Shown: positions 7,832 through 16,323 of the stretch, one piece after another | Numbering within the stretch: position 1 is the stretch's first letter | Layout of the letters: every line of letters starts with the position of its first letter | Origin: Demequina sp. NBRC 110054 | GTDB taxonomy: Bacteria; Actinomycetota; Actinomycetes; Actinomycetales; Demequinaceae | DNA length: 64,000 bases | Assembly (NCBI RefSeq): GCF_002090115.1 | Contig: NZ_BBRK01000004.1 | Location: forward strand, 1,364,001 to 1,428,000 | Reading direction: 5' to 3' | Translations under genes and position numbers: made by a program | Notes under the pieces: model-generated | What the model saw: only the letters and a program-made list of their open reading frames with translations | The model's database searches: none | Told to the model about the DNA's origin: nothing

Positions 7832-9367
7832 ATGTCCCGCAGCCCACGTAAGATCGCGATGGCCCTCACGGCCGTCGCGGCCAGCCTGACCCTGGCGGCC
7901 TGCAGCGCAGGCGCCGCCTCCACCTCGACCTCCTCGTCGTCCTCGACCGACGCGGAGACCCCCACCGAGGTCACCATCGGCTTCGGCGCCGAACCCGCCT
8001 CGCTCGACTTCACCACGACCGACGGAGCCGCCATCCCCCAGGCGCTCCTCGACAACGTGTACGAGGGCCTCGTCACGATGGACGACAACGGCGACATCCA
8101 GCCGCTGCTCGCCGAGAGCTGGGAGGTGTCGGACGACAACCTCACCTACACCTTCACCCTGGCCTCCGACGTCGCCTTCTCCAACGGCGACGCCTTCACC
8201 GCCGAGACCGTGAAGTGGAACATCGAGAACGTCCAGAGCGACAACTGGACCATCTCCCTCAAGAGCTACATGGACGTCGTGGACTCCGTCGAGGTCATCG
8301 ACGACACGACCGTCGCGGTGACGCTGTCGAGCCCGTCGAACGACTGGCTGTTCCGCATGACCACCCGCGTGGGCGCGATGTTCGACCCGGACGCCGTCGA
8401 CGACCTCGCCACCACCGCGGTCGGCACCGGCCCGTACGTCGTCTCCTCCTTCAACCTCGGCGACTCGCTCGTGCTCGAGAAGAACGACGGCTACTGGGGC
8501 GACGAGCCCGAGATGGACACCGTCACCTTCAAGTACATCGAGGACGCCAACGCGATGAACAGCGCGCTGCTGTCGGGCTCGATCGACGCGATCCCCGGCT
8601 TCGCCTCGCTCGACACGCTCGACCAGTTCTCCGACGAGTCCGAGTACCAGATCCTCGAGGGCGGCACGTCGGCCGAGATGGTCCTGTCGCTCAACAACGC
8701 GTCGGGCATCTTCACCGACGTCACCGCCCGCCAGGCCGTGAACTACGCGATCGACCGTCAGACCATCATCGACTCGGTCGCGGGCGGCTACGGCCAGCTC
8801 ATCGGCTCGATGGTCCCGACCACCGACCCGTGGTTCGACGAGTCGCTCGTCGACGCGTACCCCTACGACCCCGAGAAGGCCAAGGAGCTCATCGCCGAGG
8901 CCGGCATCGAGGGCGAGACCATCCGCTTCCAGGTGCCCTCCAACTCGGACACCCAGCAGGTCGCGCAGCTCGTCGCCTCGAACCTCGAGCAGGTCGGCCT
9001 GAACGTCGAGATCGAGATCCTCGAGTTCCCCGCGCAGTGGCTCGAGCAGGTCTTCACCGGCCACGACTTCGACATGTCGGTCATCAACCACGTCGAGGCG
9101 CGTGACCTCGCGACCTACGCCAACCCCGACTACTACTGGGGCTACGACAGCGAGGAGTTCCAGGAGCTCATCGCCGCCGCGGACGCCGGCACCGCCGAGG
9201 AGCAGGTCGAGTACCTGACCGAGGCCGCCGCCCTCCTGTCCGAGGAGGCCGTCAGCGACTGGCTCTACCTCCAGGCGAACATCACCATCGCGGTGACCGG
9301 ACTCGAGGGGCTTCCGATGAACTCCACCTCCGAGTCGTTCAACGTGACCGACCTCAGCTGGTCCTGA
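7832..9367 (+). CDS. Peptide/nickel-type ABC transporter solute-binding lipoprotein (SBP_bac_5)
   Basis: 511 residues. A signal peptide ends in the lipobox LAAC with Cys24 as lipidation site, followed by a Ser/Thr linker. The mature part has the family 5 pattern: EPASLDF, the DNVYEGLVTMDDNGDIQPLLAESWEV block and the ATVKWN-like ETVKWNIENV segment. It should bind a peptide or other amine- or amide-containing compound outside the membrane and deliver it to the permeases encoded next. GAGAGG lies before the ATG. Regulation by the upstream GntR site is inferred. A strong hairpin follows the stop, which would allow more binding protein than permease. Confidence 0.92.
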   Translation: MSRSPRKIAMALTAVAASLTLAACSAGAASTSTSSSSSTDAETPTEVTIGFGAEPASLDFTTTDGAAIPQALLDNVYEGLVTMDDNGDIQPLLAESWEVSDDNLTYTFTLASDVAFSNGDAFTAETVKWNIENVQSDNWTISLKSYMDVVDSVEVIDDTTVAVTLSSPSNDWLFRMTTRVGAMFDPDAVDDLATTAVGTGPYVVSSFNLGDSLVLEKNDGYWGDEPEMDTVTFKYIEDANAMNSALLSGSIDAIPGFASLDTLDQFSDESEYQILEGGTSAEMVLSLNNASGIFTDVTARQAVNYAIDRQTIIDSVAGGYGQLIGSMVPTTDPWFDESLVDAYPYDPEKAKELIAEAGIEGETIRFQVPSNSDTQQVAQLVASNLEQVGLNVEIEILEFPAQWLEQVFTGHDFDMSVINHVEARDLATYANPDYYWGYDSEEFQELIAAADAGTAEEQVEYLTEAAALLSEEAVSDWLYLQANITIAVTGLEGLPMNSTSESFNVTDLSWS

Positions 9368-9379
9368 CCCGCTGATCAG

Positions 9380-9415
9380 CCGGGGCCGCCTCCTCCCTCC
9401 AGGAGGCGGCCCCGG
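9380..9415 (+). terminator. Hairpin between binding-protein and permease genes (attenuator)
   Basis: A perfect 15-bp stem (CCGGGGCCGCCTCCT with its complement) and a 6-nt loop, with no T tract. It lies inside the operon, so partial termination or mRNA stabilisation that favours the binding protein is likely. Confidence 0.8.
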
Positions 9416-9444
9416 CCCACCCCGGAACCTCGCGAAGGACAGCC

Positions 9445-10395
9445 ATGCTCCTGAAGCTCCTCTCCCGCACCGGCATCCTGCTGGCCAGCACCCTGGTCGG
9501 CTCGATGATCGTGTTCGGACTCCTCGCCGTGCTCCCCGGCGACCCTGCCACCGTCGCGCTCGGCGTCAACGCCACCCCCGAGGCCGTCGCCCAGCTCCAG
9601 CAGGAGTTCGGCACCGACCGTCCCCTGGTCGTGCAGTATCTCGACTGGCTCGGGGGCATCCTCCAGGGCGACTTCGGCACCAGCTACGTCACGGGCGCCG
9701 ACATCGCCCAACAGATCGGTCAGCGCATCGCGGTCACCGGATGGCTCGTGGGCACCTCGCTCGTGCTCACGATCCTGATCGCCGTGCCGCTCGGCGTCCT
9801 CGCCGCGGTCCGGCAGCGCAAGGCGAGCGGCACCGTGCTCGCCGCCATGAGCCAGTTCGGCGTCGCGGTGCCCAGCTTCATCGCCGCGCTGCTGCTCATC
9901 AACATCTTCGCCGTCCGGCTCGGCTGGGTGCCCTCCGGCGGCTGGACCGCCCCCGTCGAGGATCCCGCCGAGTTCCTGCGCAAGCTCATCCTGCCGGTCG
10001 TGTCGATCGGCCTGGTCCAGGGCGCCGTCCTGAGCCGCTACGTGCGATCGGCGGCCCTCGAGATCATGCGCGAGGACTTCATCCGCACCGCGCGTGCCAA
10101 GGGCCTCACCCCGCTGCGCGCGTTCATCAAGCACGGCAGCCGCAACGCGGCCGTCCCCGTCGTGACCGTGATCGGTCTCCAGGTCGCGGGCCTGCTCGTC
10201 GACACGATTGTCGTCGAGAGGGTCTTCGTGATCCCCGGCCTCGGCTCGCTGCTGTTCGATGGGCTGGCGAACCGCGACCTCCTGCTCGTGCAGGGCATCG
10301 CGCTGATCATCGTGTGCCTGATCCTGGTGCTCAACTACATCGTCGACCTCTTGTACATCGTGATCGATCCCCGGCTCAGGAGGCAGCTCGCATGA
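9445..10395 (+). CDS. ABC transporter permease, DppB type
   Basis: 316 residues with six predicted membrane helices, the first at about residues 9-29 (ILLASTLVGSMIVFGLLAVL). The FGLLAVLPGDPA motif and the EAA-type loop with ARAKGLTPLRAFIKHGSRNA are those of DppB/OppB proteins. It forms the membrane channel with the protein encoded next; its stop overlaps that ATG (ATGA). A ribosome binding site AAGGA precedes the start. Confidence 0.92.
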   Translation: MLLKLLSRTGILLASTLVGSMIVFGLLAVLPGDPATVALGVNATPEAVAQLQQEFGTDRPLVVQYLDWLGGILQGDFGTSYVTGADIAQQIGQRIAVTGWLVGTSLVLTILIAVPLGVLAAVRQRKASGTVLAAMSQFGVAVPSFIAALLLINIFAVRLGWVPSGGWTAPVEDPAEFLRKLILPVVSIGLVQGAVLSRYVRSAALEIMREDFIRTARAKGLTPLRAFIKHGSRNAAVPVVTVIGLQVAGLLVDTIVVERVFVIPGLGSLLFDGLANRDLLLVQGIALIIVCLILVLNYIVDLLYIVIDPRLRRQLA

Positions 10396-11255
10396 CCACC
10401 GCATCTGTTCCCGCGCCCGCACCCGCGCGGCGTCGAGGCTCCGGCCGCCGGCTGTCGGGCAGCCTGATCACGGGCATGGTGCTCGTCGGGCTCGTCATCC
10501 TCATGGCGCTCATGTCCTTCATCTGGACGCCGTACGACCCCACGGTCACCACGCCGGACCGCTACCTCACCCCGTCGCTCAGCCACCTGCTCGGCACGGA
10601 CGCGCTCGGCCGCGACGTGTTCAGCCAGCTCCTGTACGGCGCCCGCACCACGCTCTACGTCGGCATCATCGCCGTCGGCGTCGCCGCGCTGCTGGGCGTG
10701 CCGTTCGGCATCCTCGCGGCGGCGGGCCCCCGGTGGGCGAACGAGCTCATCATGCGCGGCATCGACCTGATGCTCGCGTTCCCCGCGCTTCTGCTCGCGA
10801 TCATCCTCGGCGCCGCCCTCGGCGTCAGCACCTTCTCCGCGATGGTCGCGATCGGCATCGCGACCGCGCCCGCCTTCGCGAGGCTCGCCCGCTCGGGCAC
10901 CCTCCAGGTGCTGTCCACCGAGTACGTCACCGCCGCGCGCATCAGCCGCCGCGGGCCGTTCGCCATCGCGTGGCGGCACGTGCTGCCGAACATCGCCCCC
11001 GTGCTGATCGTCCAGGCGTCGGTCAGCTACGGCGTCGCGGTGCTCGCCGAGTCCGGCCTGTCCTACCTGGGGTACGGCACGCCGCCGCCGACGCCCACCT
11101 GGGGTCGCATGCTCCAGGAGGCACAGACCGCCATGTTCAGCCAGCCTCTGCTCGTCGTGTGGCCGTCGGTCGCGATCATCGTCGCGGTGCTCGGCTTCAA
11201 CCTGCTCGGCGACGGGCTGCGCGATCGCTTCGACCCGAAGATGGAGGACCGCTGA
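10392..11255 (+). CDS. ABC transporter permease, DppC type
   Basis: 287 residues. The N-terminus is cytoplasmic and rich in Ala, Pro and Arg, then one helix, the LGTDALGRDVFSQLLYGART motif typical of DppC/OppC proteins, and further helices with an EAA-like loop (YVTAARISRRGPFAIAWRHV). It partners the DppB-type protein. The start is set by the ATGA overlap with the upstream gene; its own stop overlaps the next ATG. Confidence 0.92.
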   Translation: MTTASVPAPAPARRRGSGRRLSGSLITGMVLVGLVILMALMSFIWTPYDPTVTTPDRYLTPSLSHLLGTDALGRDVFSQLLYGARTTLYVGIIAVGVAALLGVPFGILAAAGPRWANELIMRGIDLMLAFPALLLAIILGAALGVSTFSAMVAIGIATAPAFARLARSGTLQVLSTEYVTAARISRRGPFAIAWRHVLPNIAPVLIVQASVSYGVAVLAESGLSYLGYGTPPPTPTWGRMLQEAQTAMFSQPLLVVWPSVAIIVAVLGFNLLGDGLRDRFDPKMEDR

Positions 11256-12295
11256 TGTCCGCCCCCGTGCTTGCAGTCGAGCAGCTCAGCATCGACACCC
11301 CGCGCACCTCGCTCGTGCGCGACGTCTCCTTCTCGATCGGCCCCGGTGAGCGCGTCGGCCTCATCGGCGAGTCGGGATCCGGCAAGTCCGTGACGTCGAT
11401 GGCCGTCTTCGGTCTCCTCGCCGAGGGGCTCAAGGCGTCCGGCTCGATCCGCCTCATGGGCGTCGACGACGACCTCGTCGAGGCCAACGAGGCGCGCGTC
11501 GCCTCCCTGCGGGGCAACCGCATGGCGATGGTGTTCCAGGAGCCCATGACGGCGCTCAACCCGACCATGAAGATCGGCAAGCAGGTCGCCGAGGCCTTCA
11601 CGGTGCACGGCGAGCTGCGCCGCAAGGCCCGCGCCCGCGCGCTCGAGATGCTCGAGACCGTCGAGCTGCCGGACGCCGCCCGCGCGATGAACGCCTACCC
11701 GCACGAGCTGTCCGGCGGTCAGCGCCAGCGCGTCGCGCTCGCGATCGCCATGGCGAACTCGCCGTCGCTGCTGATCTGCGACGAGCCGACCACCGCGCTC
11801 GACGTGACCGTGCAGGCCCGCATGCTCGCGCTCATCGACGCCCAGGTCGCGGAGAGCCGGTCGGCGCTGCTGTTCATCACGCACGACCTCGCGGTCGTCG
11901 CGACGATCTGCCAGAAGGTGCTCGTGATGTTCGGGGGCGAGCTCCTCGAGTCCGGCCCCGTCGAAGAGGTGTTCCGCAACCCGCGGCACCCCTACACCAA
12001 GGCCCTTCTCGCATCGTCCGAGCTGGACGTCGACCCGGCCACGGGCCGGCTCGCGACCATCCCCGACGACCTGTTCGCGTACAAGGACCGGCGGGGCGAG
12101 TGCCCGCGCTGCAAGGACAGGGACGATGCGCCCGGCACCGCCTCCAGCGCCTGGATCGAGACCGAGGTCGGCGGCTACGCGTGCTGGCACGAGGCGGCGG
12201 CTTCCACGGAGGCCGCCGGGTCAAGCGAGGACACCGGGTCCACCGAGACCGCCGGGTCAAGCGAGAACACCGAGACCCAGGGAGGCGACCGATGA
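11255..12295 (+). CDS. ABC transporter ATPase, DppD type, with repeat-rich tail
   Basis: 346 residues. Walker A GESGSGKS (about 38-45), signature LSGGQRQRV and Walker B LLICDEPTTALD are intact, as is the C-terminal oligopeptide-transporter segment with conserved cysteines (GECPRCKD). The last 30 or so residues are a repeat of EAAGSSEDTGSTET type not seen in the usual family and look like an expansion of a DNA repeat around GCCGGGTCAAGCGAG. A GGGACGATGCGC motif lies inside the gene at 12120. Overlaps both neighbours by a few bases. Confidence 0.92.
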   Translation: MSAPVLAVEQLSIDTPRTSLVRDVSFSIGPGERVGLIGESGSGKSVTSMAVFGLLAEGLKASGSIRLMGVDDDLVEANEARVASLRGNRMAMVFQEPMTALNPTMKIGKQVAEAFTVHGELRRKARARALEMLETVELPDAARAMNAYPHELSGGQRQRVALAIAMANSPSLLICDEPTTALDVTVQARMLALIDAQVAESRSALLFITHDLAVVATICQKVLVMFGGELLESGPVEEVFRNPRHPYTKALLASSELDVDPATGRLATIPDDLFAYKDRRGECPRCKDRDDAPGTASSAWIETEVGGYACWHEAAASTEAAGSSEDTGSTETAGSSENTETQGGDR

Positions 12296-13140
12296 CCGAG
12301 CGGGAGACCCTCATCGAGGTGGACGGCGTGAGCCGCACCTTCGGCACCGCGCCCTCGCGGATGCGCCCGAACGCGCGCCAGGTGCACGCTCTCAAGGACG
12401 TCAACCTCGAGATCAAGCGAGGCGAGCGCTTCGGGATCGTCGGCGAGTCCGGCTCCGGCAAGTCCACCCTCATCAAGCTCATCGCAGGCCTCGACGACCC
12501 GACCGAGGGCGTCGTCCGCTTCGAGGGGAAGCAGGTCTCGGGCACGCCGGAGCGCAGGCTCGGCTTCCTGCGCGAGAAGCTCCAGTTCGTCTTCCAGGAC
12601 CCGATGGCGTCGCTCGACCCGCGCATGCGTGTGCGCGAGATCATCGCCGAGCCGCTCATCGCAACCAAGCACCCTGACCCGAGCGCCCGCGTGCTCGAGC
12701 TGCTCGATGCTGTCGGCATGCCCCCCGAGACCGCGGACAGGTTCCCGCACCAGTTCTCGGGCGGACAGCGTCAGCGCATCTCGATCGCGCGGGCGCTCGC
12801 CCCCGAGCCGACCGTGCTCATCGCCGACGAGCCGGTCAGCGCGCTCGACGTGTCCGTGCGCGCGCAGATCCTCAACCTGCTGCATGAGCTGGTCGAGCGG
12901 TTCGACCTCACGCTCGTGTTCGTCTCGCACGACCTGTCCGTGGTCCGCTACCTGTGCGATCGGGTGTCCGTGCTCTATCACGGGGACCTGGTCGAGGTCG
13001 GGGACACCGAGGAGATCTACGCGAGCACCGCGGAGCCCTACACCCGCAGCCTCATCGCCGCGGTGCCGACGCTCACCGACGCGCTCGCGGGCGTCGATGC
13101 GGCACAGCTCGCGACCCGGATGGACGCGCCGAGCGCTTAG
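12292..13140 (+). CDS. ABC transporter ATPase, DppF type
   Basis: 282 residues. Walker A GESGSGKSTL (about 51-60), Q-loop FVFQDPMASLDPRMRV, signature FSGGQRQRISIARAL and Walker B VLIADEPVSALDVSV are all present. It pairs with the DppD-type ATPase to power uptake. Start by ATGA overlap with the upstream gene. The stop is followed 8 nt later by the amidase ATG, so the amidase is part of the transporter operon. Confidence 0.93.
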   Translation: MTERETLIEVDGVSRTFGTAPSRMRPNARQVHALKDVNLEIKRGERFGIVGESGSGKSTLIKLIAGLDDPTEGVVRFEGKQVSGTPERRLGFLREKLQFVFQDPMASLDPRMRVREIIAEPLIATKHPDPSARVLELLDAVGMPPETADRFPHQFSGGQRQRISIARALAPEPTVLIADEPVSALDVSVRAQILNLLHELVERFDLTLVFVSHDLSVVRYLCDRVSVLYHGDLVEVGDTEEIYASTAEPYTRSLIAAVPTLTDALAGVDAAQLATRMDAPSA

Positions 13141-13148
13141 GAGAAGCC

Positions 13149-14690
13149 ATGGTTCTGTACAGCCCGTCGGCCTCACAGGTTGTCGCCGCGGCGGCTCGCC
13201 GCGGTCTGAGTCTCACCGAGGCGGAGGGCGCGATGCTCGCCGAGATGGGCGAGGGGCTCCTGCGGTCCTTCGAGCGCATCGACGGAGCCGAGCGCGCGAC
13301 GCTTCCCACGTCGGTGCCCCGCTCGCCGGGGCGCGTGCCGACCACCGAGGAGAACCCGCACAACGGGTGGGTGTGGCGCTGCGAGATCGCGTCGGACACG
13401 ACGACCGGTCCACTCGCCGGGCGCAGCGTCGTCGTCAAGGACATCGTCCCCGTCGCGGGACAGCCGATGACCGGCGGCTCCGCGATCCTCCAGGGGTACA
13501 CCGCGACGTTCGACGCGACCGTCGTCACGCGCGTGCTCGACGCGGGCGGCACGATCGCCGGCATCGCCACGACCGAGGACCTGTGCATGTCGGCGGCCTC
13601 GGTGTCGGCGGCCTCGGGTCAGGTGCGCAACCCTCGGGATCCGTCGCGGTCCGCGGGAGGCTCGTCGAGCGGCGTGGCCGCGCTCGTGGCCAGCGGCGCG
13701 GTCGACGTCGGGATCGGTGCCGATCAGGGCGGCAGCATCCGCATCCCCTCGAGCCTCACCGGCATCTTCGGCATGAAGCCCACCTACGGCCTCGTGCCCT
13801 ACACGGGCGCCGCGCCCATCGATGTCAGCGCCGATCACCTGGGGCCGATGGCGCGCACCTCCGCCGACCTCGCCGCGCTCCTGCAGGCCATCGCCGGCTT
13901 CGACGCCGGGCGGGATCCCCGCCAGCGTGCCGACTTCACCGTCGGCGACTATGTCGGCGCGGCCGAGCGCCGCGACCTCACCGGGCTGCGCGTCGGAGTC
14001 CTCAAGGAGGGCTTCGACCTCGAGGGCGAGCCCGCGCCCGTCGACGTCGCCGTGCGAGAGGGCATTGAGGCGATGCGCGCGCTCGGCGCCGAGATCGTCG
14101 AGGTCAGCGTCCCGCGCCAGGAGCTCGCGATCGACCTGCAGGCCGCCATCCTGATCCAGGGCGCGAGCGAGTTCATGATGCGCGGCGCGGGGACCGGGCT
14201 GCCGGGCAAGGGCTTCTTCGACGAGCAGATCGGGCAGCTCGCCGCGGGCGGGCTCTCGCTCCACGGCGATCAGCTCTTCGCCGCGATCAAGTACTGCATG
14301 GGGATGGGCGGCTACCTCTGGGACGCGTACGGCGGCTCGTACTACGCGAAGGCGCAGAACCTCGCGCTCGCGCTGCGCGCCGACTACGACGCGGTGCTCG
14401 AGAACGTCGACGTGCTCGTTCTGCCGACCACGCGATCCCAGGCCAAGCCGCTGCCCGACGAGGATGCGCCGGGGCTCGCCGCGGTCGAGCTCGCGCAGGA
14501 CGCGAGCCTCATCCGGAACACGTGTGCCTTCAACCACACGGGCCATCCCGCGCTCAGCGTGCCGGTCGGGCCGGTCGACGGGCTTCCCGTCGGGATGATG
14601 CTCGTCGGCTCCTGGTACGCGGAGGAGACGCTGATCGGCGTGGCCGCGGCCCTCGAGGCCGCGGGCGCGACCCAGGCCCAGCTCGCGTGA
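13149..14690 (+). CDS. Amidase of the Rhodococcus-type (amidase signature family)
   Basis: 513 residues. A helical N-terminal segment of about 90 residues precedes the signature domain, as in rhodococcal amidases that act on aliphatic and aryl amides. Triad: Lys in VVVKDIVPV, cis-Ser in SAGGSSSGVA, nucleophile in ADQGGSIRIP. The C-terminus has LPVGMMLVG. It is the last gene of the transporter operon, with AGGAG just before the ATG, so its substrate is probably what the transporter brings in. The protein is cytoplasmic, having no signal peptide. Family is firm; the substrate is a guess. Confidence 0.9.
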   Translation: MVLYSPSASQVVAAAARRGLSLTEAEGAMLAEMGEGLLRSFERIDGAERATLPTSVPRSPGRVPTTEENPHNGWVWRCEIASDTTTGPLAGRSVVVKDIVPVAGQPMTGGSAILQGYTATFDATVVTRVLDAGGTIAGIATTEDLCMSAASVSAASGQVRNPRDPSRSAGGSSSGVAALVASGAVDVGIGADQGGSIRIPSSLTGIFGMKPTYGLVPYTGAAPIDVSADHLGPMARTSADLAALLQAIAGFDAGRDPRQRADFTVGDYVGAAERRDLTGLRVGVLKEGFDLEGEPAPVDVAVREGIEAMRALGAEIVEVSVPRQELAIDLQAAILIQGASEFMMRGAGTGLPGKGFFDEQIGQLAAGGLSLHGDQLFAAIKYCMGMGGYLWDAYGGSYYAKAQNLALALRADYDAVLENVDVLVLPTTRSQAKPLPDEDAPGLAAVELAQDASLIRNTCAFNHTGHPALSVPVGPVDGLPVGMMLVGSWYAEETLIGVAAALEAAGATQAQLA

Positions 14691-14722
14691 GGGGGGCTTC
14701 GGCCTAGCGGCGGTGCCTAGCC

Positions 14723-14830
14723 GGCGACCGCATCGTCCTGACCGCCGTGTCCACCTGGCGACCGCGTCGTCCTGGCGACCGCGTCGTCCTCGCGACCGCA
14801 TCGTCCCTGGACCCCTGCATCGTCCCGTGG
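14723..14830. repeat. Tandem cluster of the GCATCGTC motif
   Basis: Five copies of the complementary form: 14723-14740, then a 17-bp tandem run at 14757, 14774 and 14791 (two with GCGTCGTC instead of GCATCGTC), and one at 14816-14830. It fills most of the gap between convergent genes (amidase and metX). No clear terminator hairpin is visible here. Confidence 0.85.
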
Positions 14831-14846
14831 CCGAGGCCCCGCGCGA

Positions 14847-16043
14847 CTACAGCGTGCGCTCGAACTCCTCCATGAAGGCGATCATCTGCGCCGCCTCGAC
14901 CAGGAAGCCGTCGTGGCCGACGGGGGAGTGGACCACCTTGATGCCGTCCGAGCCCGACAGCGCCGCGTCGAGCCGCTGCGAGTTCTGCATCGGGTAGAGG
15001 CGGTCCGAGTCGATCGCGATCACGAGCGCGGGGTCCTGGTAGCGGGCGAGCGCGGTCTCGACGCCGCCGCGGCCCCGGCCCACGTCGTGCGACTGGATCG
15101 CGCGCGCGAGGGCGACGTACGTGTTCGCGTCGAAGCGTCGCGCGAGCTTGCGCGCGTGGTGCTCGAGGTACGACTGCACCGAGAACAGGCCGCCCTTGCC
15201 CAGCGGGTCCGTGTCGCCCTGGTAGCTGCGGTCGAAGCGGTCGTTGAGCTCGCCCGCGCTGCGGTAGGTCGTGTGCGCGATCATGCGCGCGATGCCGATG
15301 CCCACGTGCGGCCCGTCGCCATCCGCCGCGCCGTAGTAGTCGCCGTCGCGGAACCTCGGGTCGGCGAGGATCGCGGCGATCTGCGAGGTCGACCACGCGA
15401 TCTGGTCCGCGGTCGTCGCCCCCGTCGAGCCCACGGGCGAGATCGCGCCGACGCGCTCGGGCACCATCGCGGCCCACTCGAGCGCGCGCATGCCGCCCAT
15501 CGACGGGCCGGCCATGAGGCGCCACTTGTCGATGCCGAGGTGGTCAGCCAGGAGGATCTCGGCGCTCACCATGTCGCGCATCGTCACGTACGGGAAGCGC
15601 GAGCCCCACGGCAGCCCGTCCTCGGGGTGCGGGGACGCGGGGCCGGTGCTGCCCTGGCAGCCGCCGATGACGTTCGCAGAGACGATGTAGTGGCGCGCCG
15701 GGTCGATCGGGCGCCCCGGGCCGACCATCGCGTTCCACCAGCCGCCCGTGTGGTGGCCGGGCTCGGCGGGGCCGAACACGTGGCTGTCGCCCGTGAGCGC
15801 GTGCGCGATGTAGACGGCGTTGTCCTTGGCGGCGTTCAGCTCGCCCCAGGTCTCGTACGCGAGGACCGCTCCCGGGAGGATGCCCATGGGGTCGGCCTCG
15901 AGCGGGAGGTCGCCGAGCGGCAGGAACTGCCTGCGCCCGGGGTGGTCGCCCTCGCGCCACGCGGCGGTCGCGGGGATGGGCGCGCCGGGCCCGGGGCCCT
16001 TGTCGGCGGCCCAGGCGTCAGTCTCGATGCCGTCGTCGTCCAT
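14847..16043 (-). CDS. metX: Homoserine O-acetyltransferase
   Basis: 398 residues, alpha/beta-hydrolase fold. It transfers acetyl from acetyl-CoA to homoserine in methionine synthesis. AGPSMGGMRALEWA carries the nucleophile (Ser181); the Asp is in AIDSDRLYP and the His in VGHDGFLVE. The N-terminal motifs LAYETWGELN and the GGCQGSTGPAS loop are characteristic of MetX. The first 30 residues are a poorly conserved Gly/Pro/Ala head, so the true start could be slightly later. No metY is adjacent in this window, so the next step is encoded elsewhere. No SAM riboswitch was seen upstream. Confidence 0.95.
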   Translation of the reverse strand: MDDDGIETDAWAADKGPGPGAPIPATAAWREGDHPGRRQFLPLGDLPLEADPMGILPGAVLAYETWGELNAAKDNAVYIAHALTGDSHVFGPAEPGHHTGGWWNAMVGPGRPIDPARHYIVSANVIGGCQGSTGPASPHPEDGLPWGSRFPYVTMRDMVSAEILLADHLGIDKWRLMAGPSMGGMRALEWAAMVPERVGAISPVGSTGATTADQIAWSTSQIAAILADPRFRDGDYYGAADGDGPHVGIGIARMIAHTTYRSAGELNDRFDRSYQGDTDPLGKGGLFSVQSYLEHHARKLARRFDANTYVALARAIQSHDVGRGRGGVETALARYQDPALVIAIDSDRLYPMQNSQRLDAALSGSDGIKVVHSPVGHDGFLVEAAQMIAFMEEFERTL

Positions 16044-16080
16044 AGCGGTCCAAGCCTAGGGCACAGGGGTTCGGGGACAT

Positions 16081-16091
16081 GGACGATGCGG
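16081..16091 (+). repeat. Single GGACGATGCGG motif upstream of metX
   Basis: An exact copy of the over-represented 11-mer, 38 nt upstream of the metX start, in the divergent gap shared with the NlpC/P60 gene. Confidence 0.9.
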
Positions 16092-16161
16092 TGGGGTCGC
16101 GGGCTGGATCCCACCCTTGGCGGCAGGGGTGCGGGCCCGATCCCACCTTCGCCGAGACGTT

Positions 16162-16177
16162 TGTCACATCTGTCACA
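16162..16177 (+). promoter_or_regulatory. Candidate MtrA-type direct repeat before the NlpC/P60 gene
   Basis: TGTCACATCTGTCACA contains two GTCACA units nine bases apart. This resembles the nine-base direct repeats described for mycobacterial MtrA, a regulator of cell-wall hydrolases including ripA. It lies about 150 nt upstream of a RipA-like gene. Binding is inferred from pattern only. Confidence 0.4.
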
Positions 16178-16323
16178 TGAGCCTCTAGCGCCTCGTGAGT
16201 AATGCGGGTAGTTTGGGACCGTTCGCACCCGGTCCGGGGGTCGCGGACGGGGTCTTGCGGGTCCGGCCATCGGGTCCGCGCAGGTCCGCCGCACGAGGGT
16301 CAGCGCACGCGCGCGAGGAGAAC

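Noticed and set aside
14723..14830. CRISPR array
   Set aside because: Repeats are 17 bp with almost no spacers and no cas genes are near; it is a motif tandem array.
16044..16160. SAM riboswitch before metX
   Set aside because: No SAM-I or SAM-II core motif is visible in the short G+C-rich gap.
16178..16323. Possible c-di-AMP (ydaO-type) riboswitch before the NlpC/P60 gene
   Set aside because: Such leaders are common at these genes, but I could not find the conserved core blocks; only G+C-rich unordered hairpins are present.
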